Shown in pieces: positions 10,396-19,418 of a stretch of 64,000 nucleotides of DNA; within the stretch, counting starts at the first letter, position 1; every line of letters begins with the position of its first letter. The notes under the pieces are model-generated. The model worked only from the letters and a program-made list of their open reading frames with translations, was not told the DNA's origin and did not search any database. This DNA is from JAENVT01 sp963805445 (GTDB taxonomy: Bacteria; Actinomycetota; Acidimicrobiia; Acidimicrobiales; Ilumatobacteraceae), in contig CAWDUI010000012.1 in NCBI GenBank assembly GCA_963805445.1, positions 395,177-459,176 of the forward strand, in the 5' to 3' direction. Both the position numbers and the translations under genes were made by a program.

Positions 10396-11268
10396 TCAGA
10401 GGTCGAGGTCGGCCGCAATCGTGTCGATCGTCCGGCGAATCTCGTCGAACGGAACCGGCGTGTGCGGCACGTCGGTCGGCGCGTCGGGTCGTGGCAGAAC
10501 CACGACCCGGTCGACCCCGAGCTCTGCGTACTGGTCTGCGACCGATCGATTGAACGGACCGGCCGGGATGATCGTCAGTTCGAGCGGTCCCAGCTCTTTG
10601 GGGCGGCCGATCTCTGCGGTTTCTTTGGCGATCACGGCGAGGATGTCGCGGGTCCAGTCGATGGTCGTGTTGTACGCGAACCAACCCTGCCCCGTGCGGA
10701 TCGCCCGGCGGCGGGCAAGGCCGCTCAGTCCACCGATGATCACGGGCGGGCCAGACGGGTTCGTCGGCCGTGGGTGCGCATCGACGCCGGCGAAGTCGAC
10801 GTGATGCCCGTGGAACTCGGGCTCCTCCATCGTCCACATCGCCCTCATTGCACCGATGAACTCGTCCATGCGCTCTGCACGGTCCCCCATCTCGACACCC
10901 ATCGCCTTGAACTCGGGTTCGAGGTAGCCGACCCCAACGCCGACGATGAGACGGCCGTTGGAGATCTGGTCGATGCTGGCGAACTGTTTGGCGAGAAGCA
11001 GAGGGTGGTGCAACGGAAGTTCGAGGATGCCACTTCCGATCTTCACCGTGGACGTGTTCGCGGCAAGCAGCGTCATCGTCACGATCGCATCGAGGAAGGG
11101 CAGCGTGGAGGGCATCGTGAACCATTCGGGCGGGTGGGTTGGGAGCACCACGTGCTCTCCGGTCCACACCGATTCGAATCCGGCGGCCTCGGCATGCTGT
11201 GCAACCGCCACCGAGATATCGGGGTCCGCGCACGTGCCGAAGTTCATCGAATACATGCCGATCTTCAT
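10396..11268 (-). CDS. LLM-class F420-dependent oxidoreductase
   Basis: A 290-residue TIM-barrel protein of the luciferase-like monooxygenase class, in the F420-dependent branch common in actinobacteria. Visible family features are the Met-Tyr-Ser-Met-Asn-Phe-Gly N-terminal strand, Glu-Ser-Val-Trp-Thr-Gly-Glu-His, Gly-Arg-Leu-Ile-Val-Gly-Val-Gly-Val-Gly and Pro-Pro-Val-Ile-Ile-Gly-Gly. The ATG start at 11268 is chosen because homology begins there (Met-Lys-Ile-Gly-Met-Tyr); the open frame upstream to 11382 is overlapped by the divergent PPOX gene's leader. The substrate cannot be inferred. Divergently transcribed from an F420-type PPOX protein, which fits F420 use. Confidence 0.88.
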   Translation of the reverse strand: MKIGMYSMNFGTCADPDISVAVAQHAEAAGFESVWTGEHVVLPTHPPEWFTMPSTLPFLDAIVTMTLLAANTSTVKIGSGILELPLHHPLLLAKQFASIDQISNGRLIVGVGVGYLEPEFKAMGVEMGDRAERMDEFIGAMRAMWTMEEPEFHGHHVDFAGVDAHPRPTNPSGPPVIIGGLSGLARRRAIRTGQGWFAYNTTIDWTRDILAVIAKETAEIGRPKELGPLELTIIPAGPFNRSVADQYAELGVDRVVVLPRPDAPTDVPHTPVPFDEIRRTIDTIAADLDL

Positions 11269-11358
11269 CTCGGCACCGTAGTTCGACGACACGCACCGGT
11301 GATCTAACCTCCCTGGCGCACGCGCCGAATCCGGCCGGCCGCACACGGAGGACACCAC

Positions 11359-11757
11359 ATGGCAACAGTTCCCGACTCCCACCGAGACCTGCTCGACGCA
11401 CCGGTAGCGACGCTCGCCACCGTCGGTGCCGATGGTCGCCCGCAGCTGTCAGCTGTGTGGTTTCTCGCAGACGACGACACGGTCCGCGTGTCGCTGAACA
11501 CGTCGCGTCAGAAGACGAAGAACCTCGGCAAGCGTTCCGCGGTGACGTTGTTCATCCTCGACACCGCCAACCCGGCCCGTTATCTCGAACTGCGCGGCGA
11601 TGCCACGATCGTGCCCGATCCCGACTACGCGTTCGCTGATCAGGTCGGCGCCAAGTACGGCGGCGTCGATCTGCGCAACATGGATCAACCCGGCGAAAGC
11701 CGCGTCGTCGTGACGATCAATCCGGTTCGGATCAACGCAGTCGACCTCAGCCGCTAG
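11359..11757 (+). CDS. PPOX-class F420-dependent pyridoxamine-phosphate-oxidase-like protein
   Basis: A 132-residue split-barrel flavin/deazaflavin-binding protein. The sequence runs Pro-Val-Ala-Thr-Leu-Ala-Thr-Val-Gly-Ala-Asp-Gly-Arg-Pro, then Pro-x-Trp-Phe (Val-Trp-Phe-Leu) and Ser-Arg-Gln-Lys-Thr-Lys-Asn-Leu, which matches the F420-binding PPOX family (TIGR03618-like). A purine-rich GGAGG lies just upstream of ATG 11359. It likely reduces or oxidises a small substrate with F420 in the cytoplasm; the substrate is unknown. Divergent from the F420-type oxidoreductase, with a ~90-base shared intergenic region. Confidence 0.88.
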   Translation: MATVPDSHRDLLDAPVATLATVGADGRPQLSAVWFLADDDTVRVSLNTSRQKTKNLGKRSAVTLFILDTANPARYLELRGDATIVPDPDYAFADQVGAKYGGVDLRNMDQPGESRVVVTINPVRINAVDLSR

Positions 11758-11894
11758 TCCGTTCCCGGAGTGTTTCGGGGTACCCACGCGGGCGTGAAGA
11801 ACTCCACAGGACCTTTCGCGCCCGGTAGCCGGCGTGGACTTCCTTGCGATCGCCAGGCCCGGCCCGCACACGAGTTGTCCGCTCAGAATCGTCC

Positions 11895-12803
11895 TCAGCC
11901 GCTGACGGGCATGGGATAGTCGTCGGCGTTCAACACCCAGCCGGGGCGTTCTGAGAAGTCGCGTCGGGGCGGGGCGAACACGTCGATCAACCAATGGCGC
12001 ATCGCGCCGACTGCCTGACTGGTGTGCACGAGAGGCGGAGGTATCACGACGACCGACGGAGCCTCGCACGCGCCGTGCTCATCGTCGCGCCACGTGGTCG
12101 AGTCGGGCGTCCACGGGACGCGCATGTGGTGGACGTAGTCGCCGACGACCTGCAGCGACACCTGTTCGAAATCGTCGTGGTGATGCGGTGAGAGTTTCGA
12201 CGGATCACGTGGATCGTCGGACTCCGGCAGCACGTTGATCATCACCGTCGAGCACCGGAAGATGCGCCCGAGTCGTCCCTCGGCGATCGGGTGCTCGGCG
12301 ATCGGGTAGACACGAATGCGGTGGCCGTCAACTGGGTCGGGCCATGGAGCGAACCCGGCAACGTTCGAGTCGTCGTCGTCGTACTCGCTCTTGTTCGCGC
12401 AACGACCTGCCAGGTCAGCGGCCGTGGCGGCGGCGATCACCCGGATCACGGTGCCGGCCGACGTGATCCGCAAGGTCGACGACCCGGGTGGCACGATGAT
12501 CACTGCCGGCTCGTCGACCGAGACGACCTCGGCGTCGTGCGTCACCTGCAACGTGGCGCCGTCGAGCACCAGCACGGCGTGCTCCCCCGCCACATCGCTG
12601 ACGAGGTCATCACCCGGTCGCGCCTCCGTCCAGCCGATGACCATCGCCTGGCTGCGCGTCCACCACGTGTTGCTTCCGTTGTCGTGCTTTTCGTCGGGGC
12701 CGACGTCGTGCAGTTCGCGGTACTGCGCCGGGCGCGGGATGCCGCTCGGCGAACTTCCTGCGGTGGACAACTGCGATCGCGGATCGTTCTTGTCGTAAGG
12801 CAT
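11895..12803 (-). CDS. Two-domain cupin protein
   Basis: A 302-residue protein with two beta-rich cupin-like halves. The second half has Ser-Pro-His-His-His-Asp-Asp-Phe-Glu-Gln-Val (about residues 205-215), a plausible metal-binding cupin motif 1, and a downstream Pro-Pro-Leu-Val-His-Thr-Ser-Gln motif 2. The start ATG 12803 lies just behind the divergent aldolase promoter region; the much longer upstream open frame to 13412 is the shadow of the aldolase gene. Proximity to an HpcH/HpaI aldolase, FAD oxidoreductase and Liv-type importer suggests a role in organic-acid or sugar-acid catabolism, as isomerase, dioxygenase or sensor. Function is inferred only. Confidence 0.75.
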   Translation of the reverse strand: MPYDKNDPRSQLSTAGSSPSGIPRPAQYRELHDVGPDEKHDNGSNTWWTRSQAMVIGWTEARPGDDLVSDVAGEHAVLVLDGATLQVTHDAEVVSVDEPAVIIVPPGSSTLRITSAGTVIRVIAAATAADLAGRCANKSEYDDDDSNVAGFAPWPDPVDGHRIRVYPIAEHPIAEGRLGRIFRCSTVMINVLPESDDPRDPSKLSPHHHDDFEQVSLQVVGDYVHHMRVPWTPDSTTWRDDEHGACEAPSVVVIPPPLVHTSQAVGAMRHWLIDVFAPPRRDFSERPGWVLNADDYPMPVSG

Positions 12804-12842
12804 AGCTCGTATCGTGCCACCTCTGGCAAGTAGAAGGTAGAG

Positions 12843-13607
12843 ATGGACGAACGTGGAACTTTTGCGCGTCGGCTGGCGAGCGACGGACCCACCGTCTTCG
12901 GCACCTGGGTCAAGCTCGCCACGATCGAGACCGTCGAACTGCTCGGGCACGCCGGCTTCGACTTCGTCGTGGTCGACATGGAGCACGCACCGCTGACGTT
13001 GGAGAGCGCCTACCGGGCGATCGTGATGGCGCAGGCAATGGGAATGGGTGCGCTGGTGCGCGTTCCGGATCGCTCCGACAGCCATCTCCAACGCCTGCTC
13101 GACTCCGGCGCCGACGGGATCCTCGTCCCGCGGGTGACCGACGCTGCCACGTGTCGTGCCTCGGTCGAGGCAATGCGATTCAGCCCCACTGGCATGCGCG
13201 GACTCGGCAGCACATCTCGCGCGGGACGGTGGGGACTCGACACCCAGGCGAGCTACCTCGACAACGGCAAGGACGGCATCGTTCGAGGTGTGCAAGTGGA
13301 GGATCAGGGCGGGCTCCGAGCGATCGATGAGATCCTGGCCGTCGACGGGCTGAGTGCGCTGTTCATCGGTACGGGCGACCTCTCCCTGTCGAGCGGCCTC
13401 CCGGCGTCGCACCCCGACAACGACGCACTGATCGCCAGCACGCTGGCGAGTTGTCGAGCCCGAGACATCCCGTGCGGGACCGCGGTCGGTGACGCAGATG
13501 CCGCACGCGCCGCCGCCGACCGAGGCTTCCGATTCGTCATGGTTTCCAACGACGCCACGATGTTCGGGAAAGCGGCCCGCGACATTCGACGGGCGATCGG
13601 GAGCTGA
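12843..13607 (+). CDS. HpcH/HpaI aldolase/citrate lyase family protein
   Basis: A 254-residue class II pyruvate aldolase of the HpcH/HpaI family, which cleaves 2-keto-3-deoxy or 4-hydroxy-2-oxo acids to pyruvate and an aldehyde. Family marks are Gly-Thr-Trp-Val-Lys near residue 22, Phe-Asp-Phe-Val-Val-Val-Asp-Met-Glu-His (metal Glu) and Gly-Ala-Asp-Gly-Ile-Leu-Val-Pro-Arg-Val. The typical Gln-Val-Glu and Ile-Gly-x-Gly-Asp-Leu-Ser segments follow. ATG 12843 is preceded by AAGGTAGAG. It is followed after seven bases by the FAD oxidoreductase gene, so the two form an operon. The exact substrate is not visible. Confidence 0.9.
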   Translation: MDERGTFARRLASDGPTVFGTWVKLATIETVELLGHAGFDFVVVDMEHAPLTLESAYRAIVMAQAMGMGALVRVPDRSDSHLQRLLDSGADGILVPRVTDAATCRASVEAMRFSPTGMRGLGSTSRAGRWGLDTQASYLDNGKDGIVRGVQVEDQGGLRAIDEILAVDGLSALFIGTGDLSLSSGLPASHPDNDALIASTLASCRARDIPCGTAVGDADAARAAADRGFRFVMVSNDATMFGKAARDIRRAIGS

Positions 13608-13614
13608 ACCGATC

Positions 13615-15060
13615 GTGAAGCGTGACCCAGCGACCTTCGTCGAGGAGCCGGCACGATCGACTCCCGTCTACGGCAGTTGCGATGTGCTGGTGATCGGCGG
13701 CGGGCCCGCGGGGACAGCAGCGGCCGTCGCGGCGGGCCGTCTCGGCGCCGACACGGTGCTCGTCGAACGGTACAACCACCTCGGCGGGCTCTCGACCGGT
13801 GGGCTGGTGTCGTGGATCGACCGGATGACCGACTGGGATGGGCACCTCATCGTGGCCGGGGTCGGCGCCGAGCTCATCGACCGTTGCGGTCCCGATGCGA
13901 CCCTTGGCCCGAGTCCGGAGATCTGGGGCTCGAAGAACCCCGTCGAGGCCGCCTACTGGCGAGTCCGCACCGCAGCGCTACGAGAAACGGTGCACTGGTC
14001 GCCAACCGTGGATCCCGAAGTGCTGAAGCTGGTCTCCAACGACATCGTCCGGGAGTCGAACGTGCACACGCTCCTGCATTGTTGGGTGGTGTCGGCCGTC
14101 GTCCGCCACGGCAGCGGCGGGCCAACCGTCGAGGGCGTGATCTTCGAGAGCAAGCAGGGCCGGTTCGCGCTGATGGCGCCCGTCGTCATCGACTGCACCG
14201 GCGACGGCGACGTGTTCGCCCTGGCCGGGGCAGCATTCGACGACGACTTCGATGGCGACAGCGCCCACGCCCGCCTCACCACGAGCTTCCGGTTCGGCAA
14301 CGTCGACATGCGTCGCTACCTCGATTTCCGGATGCTGCATCAAGAGGAGTTCACCGCGGTCATGCAGCGCGCCTCGGCCGAGGGCATCGGACTCCTGGCG
14401 CACCCGACGCCATACGACTCGGTGGCCCTCTTCCTCACGCCGAAGATGGCCGGCTACTCGGCGCTCGACGTGGCCGATCTCACCGAGGTGGAGTTCGTCT
14501 CCCGCGACGTCGCTCGCAAGGGACTGGCGTTCTTCCGTGAGAACGTGCCCGGCTTTGCGCGCGCCTGGCTCCTCGACACGGCGTCGCAAGTGGGCACCCG
14601 CCACGCCCGGCGCCTGGTGGGTGCCGAGCGAATCACGATCGAGCATTGGCGCGAAGACGGCGGCTACGCGGACAGCATCGGCCTGTGCCCCGGCATGACC
14701 CCGAGCTATCCAACGCTCCAGATTCCGTATCGCAGCCTGTTGCCCGTGGCCATCAACGGCCTCCTGGCCGCTGGGCGCAACCTCTCGGCCGACACCAAGT
14801 CACACGCCGCACTGCGCGAGATCCCGGAATGCTGGGCGATGGGAGAAGCAGCAGGCGTCGCCGCAACGCTGTCCATCGATGGTGGCGTCGCCCTGCGCGA
14901 CATCGACGTACACGCATTGCAGGCCCAGATCGTGAAGCAAGGAGGCGTGATCGACCGACCGAATCGGATGGACCGAGGAGGCGAGAAGGTCGATCCGGAG
15001 TCCGGGCTCGAGAATTCGATCCACTGGCAAGCTGTGAACGAAAGTCAAGCGTTCGGCTAG
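13615..15060 (+). CDS. FAD-dependent oxidoreductase (FAD_oxidored family)
   Basis: A 481-residue flavoprotein. Its dinucleotide-binding motif Gly-Gly-Gly-Pro-Ala-Gly-Thr-Ala-Ala-Ala lies near residues 29-38. The Glu-Arg-Tyr-Asn-His-Leu-Gly-Gly-Leu-Ser-Thr-Gly-Gly block after it is typical of the fumarate-reductase-like FAD_oxidored family (PF12831). A second FAD contact, Val-Ile-Asp-Cys-Thr-Gly-Asp-Gly-Asp-Val, lies near 185, and the C-terminal Gly-Leu-Leu-Ala-Ala-Gly-Arg-Asn-Leu-Ser closes the fold. GTG 13615 is the start nearest the aldolase stop. It probably oxidises or reduces an intermediate of the same pathway as the aldolase; which one is unknown. Confidence 0.88.
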   Translation: MKRDPATFVEEPARSTPVYGSCDVLVIGGGPAGTAAAVAAGRLGADTVLVERYNHLGGLSTGGLVSWIDRMTDWDGHLIVAGVGAELIDRCGPDATLGPSPEIWGSKNPVEAAYWRVRTAALRETVHWSPTVDPEVLKLVSNDIVRESNVHTLLHCWVVSAVVRHGSGGPTVEGVIFESKQGRFALMAPVVIDCTGDGDVFALAGAAFDDDFDGDSAHARLTTSFRFGNVDMRRYLDFRMLHQEEFTAVMQRASAEGIGLLAHPTPYDSVALFLTPKMAGYSALDVADLTEVEFVSRDVARKGLAFFRENVPGFARAWLLDTASQVGTRHARRLVGAERITIEHWREDGGYADSIGLCPGMTPSYPTLQIPYRSLLPVAINGLLAAGRNLSADTKSHAALREIPECWAMGEAAGVAATLSIDGGVALRDIDVHALQAQIVKQGGVIDRPNRMDRGGEKVDPESGLENSIHWQAVNESQAFG

Positions 15061-15157
15061 AGCGAACGTTTCCAGTGACAAGTGTTGCGCAGAGCGGAGT
15101 ACTGTTTCGCGCACTGGCCGGTCCCGGGGGGGTAGGCCACCTGCGATAGGGGGAAGC

Positions 15158-16570
15158 ATGGCCAAGTCCGACATGCCAAATGCCGTGAGGTCACGAGCAC
15201 GGCTGAGTGCTGCACTGCTGGTCGCGACACTCGTCGCCGTTGGATGCGGCAGCGACAGCAAAGGCTCGGCGACACCGACTGCGGCGGATACCGCGGCACC
15301 GGCGGCAACCGCTGCGCCAGCCGACACGACCGCCGCACCCGCCGATACGACCGCCGCGCCGGCCGAGCACAACGGCGACGGCGCGACACGACCGCACCGG
15401 CCGACGCCAACAAGGTCACCGACTTTGCCGGGTACATCGGCGGATCGGGCGCCGCGGACTCGAGCCTGTCGCCGATCAAGATCGGCTACTTCAACCAGCA
15501 GGGCGGCGCGGTCGTCGTCAGCGACACGAACGTCACGGGCATCAACGCCGCAGTCAAGTTCGTCAACGAGCAGGCCGGTGGCATCGGTGGGCATCCGCTC
15601 GAAGTCGTCACCTGTTACATCGCCAACACCGAAGAAGAGGGCCAGCAGTGCGGCCAGAAGTTCGCCAACGACGACTCGATTGTCGCGATCGAGACGGGCC
15701 CGACCTTCATCGGTACCGAGTCGTTCTATGCAGCGATAGCCGGCTCCAAGCCAGTGGTCGCCGGCGTCTCGGTCAGTGCCGCCGACACCGTCCAGAACAC
15801 CGCTGCCGTCCTGTTCGGGGGCGCCAAGTACATCCTTGCACCGTATGCGACATTCGCTCGCGACACCCTGAAGGTCAAATCGGCGGCGCTCGTCTATCCA
15901 GAAGGCGCAGGCGAGGACGAAGGCGCCAAGGGACAGGCATCGGCGTTCGAGGCTGCCGGTATCCCGATCAAGGTGGTGTCCTATCCGGCCAACACGCCCG
16001 ACCTCACGGTTCCGCTCCTCGCCGCGGGCGCCCAGGACGTCGATCTGGTGATGCCGGTGATCAACCCCAACGACTGCGTCAAGTTCGCCGAGGCCACCCG
16101 GCAACTCAACATCCCTGACGAGAAGGTGCTGGCCAGCCCGATCTGCATCAACGCGGATGTCGCGGCCGGGCTCGGGGATCTCCCCCAGTGGCTCTACGCC
16201 GTCGCCTCATCGCTCAGCATCGATCCGACCGACCCGTCGGTTCCGCCGTACACCGACATCCTCAAGGCGCAAGGTCTCGAGAAGAGCATCGGCGACCCGT
16301 GGGTACTGGTGGGCTTCGGCCAGATGATGACGCTGGCAAAGTGGCTCAACGCAATCGGACCGGACGCCATCTCCAGCGACAAGATCGTCAGCCGAGATGA
16401 AGGCGTTCAAGGGACCGCTGATCCTCGGCTCGCCCGTGCTGCAGTGCGGTAAGTACCCAGCGGCGCCCGGCGTGTGCAACGACTTCACGCAGTTCTACAA
16501 GTACGACGGCGACCAGAAGTGGAAGCTGGCCGGCGACTTCGTGGGCCCGCCTGAGGGATGGGTCGGGTAG
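15158..16570 (+). CDS. ABC transporter substrate-binding lipoprotein, branched-chain amino-acid type (frame breaks as sequenced)
   Basis: A LivJ/LivK-like periplasmic-binding protein of the HAAT family. The N-terminus is a lipoprotein signal ending in Val-Ala-Val-Gly-Cys-Gly, then a repetitive Ala-Pro-Ala-Asp-Thr-Thr linker. The body begins Ile-Lys-Ile-Gly-Tyr-Phe-Asn-Gln-Gln-Gly-Gly and has the usual two-lobed Phe-Val-Asn/Gly-Gly-Ile-Gly-Gly pattern. There are two breaks: near 15385 in the linker (one base lost, or one CG gained), and near 16393, where restoring CG gives Val-Ser-Arg-Glu-Met-Lys-Ala-Phe-Lys-Gly. The last 58 codons, to the stop at 16568-16570, complete the family's C-terminus. 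First gene of the importer operon. Confidence 0.82.
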
Positions 16571-16619
16571 CGGTCATCATCCACACTTCCCGATCACCCG
16601 CCCCGAGGCTGAGCATACG

Positions 16620-17665
16620 ATGCTGAACTCGGCAATGACAGACATTGCGCTCTTCATTCTGCTCGGCCTCGGGGCGGGTGCGGTGATCGCCGGGATCGCC
16701 ATGGCCGTGGTCGTCACGTACAGCGGGTCGGGGATCATCAACCTCTCCACCGGCGCCGTTGCAATGGTCGCCGCGTACACGTTCTGGGCGCTGAAGTCCG
16801 GCTACTTCCATTTCACACTGGCGACCTCTCCGGCCATTGCCGTCACGATCCTGGTATCGATCTTCGTCGGCGTTCTCAGCGAGTTGCTCGTCTTCCGGCC
16901 TCTGCGAAGGTCCTCGCCACTCGCCAAGCTGGTGGCTTCGCTCGGGATCCTGTTGACGCTTCAAGCGACGGTGCTGCTGTGGTTCGGTTCGCCGTCGAAG
17001 CAGATCCCCAGTGTCTTCCCGACCAACATCGTCCGATGTCTTCGGCGCGTCAATTCCGGCGAACAGGTTCTGGATGGCGGCCACCGTGTTGCTCATCGCG
17101 GCTCGCGATGGCCGTGTTGTACCGCTGGACGCGGTTCGGCCTGGCAACGCGTGCGGCCGCGGAGAACGAGGTGTCCGGCATGCTTGCCGGCCTCTCGCCG
17201 AACCAGCTCTCGATGGCCAACACAATTCTGGCGTCGGCATTGGCGGGTGCAATGGGTATCGTCGCCGCGCCGCTCGCTCAAGCCGACTCGAGCACCCTCG
17301 TGCTCTTCGTGGTGCCGGCGCTTGCCGCAGCGCTGTTCGCCGCGTTCACTTCACTTCCGGTCGCCTGTCTCGCCGGATTCGGGATCGGGATCGGCCAATC
17401 GCTGATGTACTACGCCTCAACGCTTTCGTGGTTCCCGACCGACAAGGGTCAACCGCTGCCGGGAGTCCAGGCGTTGCTCACCTTCGTACTGCTGGTCATC
17501 GCACTATCGCTGCGCGGCGCGAAGATGCCGTCGCGCGGCGAGCTCGTTGAGAAGCGGCTGCCGGAGGCTCCGCGACCGGAGCAACTCGCTCGCCCCGCCA
17601 TCTTTCTCGCGGTTGTCGGCGTGGTGTTGCTGGTGGTTTCCCGTTCGGCTACCGGCAGTCGCTGA
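16620..17665 (+). CDS. livH: Branched-chain-type ABC permease, LivH-like part (two frame breaks as sequenced)
   Basis: LivH-like integral membrane permease. It opens with Leu-Phe-Ile-Leu-Leu-Gly-Leu-Gly-Ala-Gly-Ala-Val-Ile-Ala-Gly and Gly-Ile-Ile-Asn-Leu-Ser-Thr-Gly-Ala-Val-Ala-Met, the LivH signature. The EAA-like loop is in Thr-Arg-Ala-Ala-Ala-Glu-Asn-Glu. Coding shifts near 17034 and 17105; restoring one CG at each gives Ile-Val-Arg-Asp-Val-Phe-Gly-Ala and Ala-Ala-Arg-Ala-Met-Ala-Val-Leu-Tyr-Arg-Trp. The 3' end reads straight toward the LivM part: adding one T near 17640 would fuse the two into a ~675-residue LivH-LivM protein, a form known in actinobacteria. Confidence 0.82.
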
Positions 17666-18639
17666 TGCTCTCACTCGTCGGCATGGTGGTGTGCTTGTCC
17701 CTGGTGGTCATCACGGGGTTCGTCGGTCAGGTGTCACTCGCTCAAGTCACACTTGCCGGTGTTTCCGGGTTCGTTGTCTCACATCTCTTCGTCCATGCCG
17801 ATATCGGCTTCCCGTGGGGGCCACTTGCCGGTTCCGTCGCGGGAGTCGTGGTCGGCCTGATCGTCGGCGTGTCCGCCTTGCGGGTACGCGGCGCCAGCCT
17901 CGCCGTCGTGACGCTGGCCGGTGTCATCGCCATCGAGCAGTTCGGGTTCGCCAACTCGAGATGGGGCGCCGGTCCGAGCGGGTCCCCGGTCGGACAGCCG
18001 AAGTTGTTCGGGACCTCGGTCGGCGGCAACGCCTCGTTTCGCGGGCTGGACGACAAGCTGCCGAGCCCGGTTCTTGGTTTCGTGTACCTCGTCGCCGTCA
18101 TCACTCTGTGCCTGCTCGTCGCCAACCTGCGCCGCTCCGTACTCGGCCAGCAGATGCTTGCAGTGCGCGCTAACGAGCGGGCGGCGGCCGCGGCCGGCAT
18201 CAACGTCGCCCGCGTGAAGATCACGGCCTACGCCATCTCGTCGTTCATCGCCGGTACCGCCGGATGGATGTACGCCTACAACTTCGGTTCGGTCAGTGCT
18301 GCCCGGTTCGGAATCCTGATCGCGTTGGGATTCGTCGCCTTCGCCTACATCGGTGGGATCACCATGGTTTCGGGTGCGGTGATCGGCGGCCTGGTCGCCA
18401 CCGAGGGCCTCGTGCCCCACTTCTTCCAGACGATCCTCGGGATCTCCGGCAACTGGACGCTGCTGGTCGGCGGACTCATTCTGATCGTCACGCTGATTCA
18501 GAACCCGGAGGGCGTCGCGGGAACCACGTATCGCAAACGCAAGGCCGCAAAGCAGCGTGCGGCTGCGACGAGCAACCACCTGACGACCCGCCCCGTGCTC
18601 ACCAATGGCGCACCGACCACGATGGTCACCGAACCATGA
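17665..18639 (+). CDS. livM: Branched-chain-type ABC permease, LivM-like part
   Basis: A 324-residue LivM-like permease with about eight to nine hydrophobic helices. Family marks are Gly-Phe-Val-Gly-Gln-Val-Ser-Leu-Ala-Gln-Val-Thr-Leu-Ala-Gly and the EAA-like Val-Arg-Ala-Asn-Glu-Arg-Ala-Ala-Ala-Ala-Ala-Gly-Ile-Asn segment that contacts the ATPases. ATG 17665 overlaps the upstream stop (TGATG), but the protein lacks part of the usual first helix. That helix is encoded just upstream in another frame (Phe-Pro-Phe-Gly-Tyr-Arg-Gln-Ser), which supports a natural LivHM fusion interrupted by a one-base T-run difference near 17640. Stop overlaps livG by ATGA. Confidence 0.85.
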   Translation: MLSLVGMVVCLSLVVITGFVGQVSLAQVTLAGVSGFVVSHLFVHADIGFPWGPLAGSVAGVVVGLIVGVSALRVRGASLAVVTLAGVIAIEQFGFANSRWGAGPSGSPVGQPKLFGTSVGGNASFRGLDDKLPSPVLGFVYLVAVITLCLLVANLRRSVLGQQMLAVRANERAAAAAGINVARVKITAYAISSFIAGTAGWMYAYNFGSVSAARFGILIALGFVAFAYIGGITMVSGAVIGGLVATEGLVPHFFQTILGISGNWTLLVGGLILIVTLIQNPEGVAGTTYRKRKAAKQRAAATSNHLTTRPVLTNGAPTTMVTEP

Positions 18640-19418
18640 GCACGGTGTTGTCGGCCCGCCGCATCACGGTCTCGTTCGGCGGGGTGCATGCCGTCGTCGG
18701 GGTCGATCTCGACGTCGAGCCAGGTCAACTGGTCGGTCTGATCGGGCCCAACGGCGCAGGCAAGACGACCTTCGTCGATGCCGTCACCGGATTCGTAGAG
18801 CATCGAGGCTCCGTCGAGCTCCTCGGTACGGACATCAGCGATCTGCCTCCGCACACCCGCGCCCGACTCGGTCTCGCCCGCACGTGGCAGTCGATCGAGT
18901 TGTTCGACGATCTTTCCGTACGCGAGAACCTCACGGTCGCAGCCCACCATCCCTCGATGCTGTCGACGCTGAGAGAACTGCTCGCCCGACCAGTGGCCCG
19001 CTCGCGCGCCGTCGACGAGACGCTCGACCTCTTTGCACTCGGCGACATCGCCGAGGCCACGCCCACCGATCTCACCCAGGGTCAACGCAAGCTCGTCGCC
19101 GTCGCCCGGGCCTTGGCCGCACGACCCAAGCTGCTCTGTCTCGACGAACCCGCGGCCGGCCTCGACGCTCATGAATCCGTCGTCTTCGGACGTCACCTGC
19201 GCGACATCGTCGATCGGGGTACGCCGATTCTTCTCATCGACCACGACATGGGTCTCGTGCTCGGTATCAGCGACCGTGTGGTCGTGCTCGAGTTCGGCAA
19301 GGTGATCGCCAATGGCACGCCCAGCGATGTGCGCGAGGACCCGAACGTCGTCACCGCCTACCTGGGGTCGGCCGCGACCGAAATGGCCACCTCGAGCGAG
19401 CCGGATGATGGCCGCTGA
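18636..19418 (+). CDS. livG: Branched-chain-type ABC importer ATPase LivG
   Basis: A 260-residue ABC ATPase. Walker A is GPNGAGKTT at about residues 37-45; the signature is the LivG-type Leu-Thr-Gln-Gly-Gln-Arg-Lys (a degenerate LSGGQ), and Walker B is Leu-Leu-Cys-Leu-Asp-Glu-Pro-Ala-Ala-Gly-Leu. The switch His is in Leu-Ile-Asp-His-Asp-Met. The Arg-Thr-Trp-Gln-Ser segment in the Q-loop helical domain is typical of LivG. It starts inside the LivM stop (ATGA) and its 3' end overlaps livF, so the four importer genes are tightly coupled. Confidence 0.93.
   Translation: MSTVLSARRITVSFGGVHAVVGVDLDVEPGQLVGLIGPNGAGKTTFVDAVTGFVEHRGSVELLGTDISDLPPHTRARLGLARTWQSIELFDDLSVRENLTVAAHHPSMLSTLRELLARPVARSRAVDETLDLFALGDIAEATPTDLTQGQRKLVAVARALAARPKLLCLDEPAAGLDAHESVVFGRHLRDIVDRGTPILLIDHDMGLVLGISDRVVVLEFGKVIANGTPSDVREDPNVVTAYLGSAATEMATSSEPDDGR

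Noticed and set aside
12804..13412. N-terminal extension of the cupin gene to 13412
   Set aside because: It is antisense to the whole aldolase gene and reads like a shadow frame.
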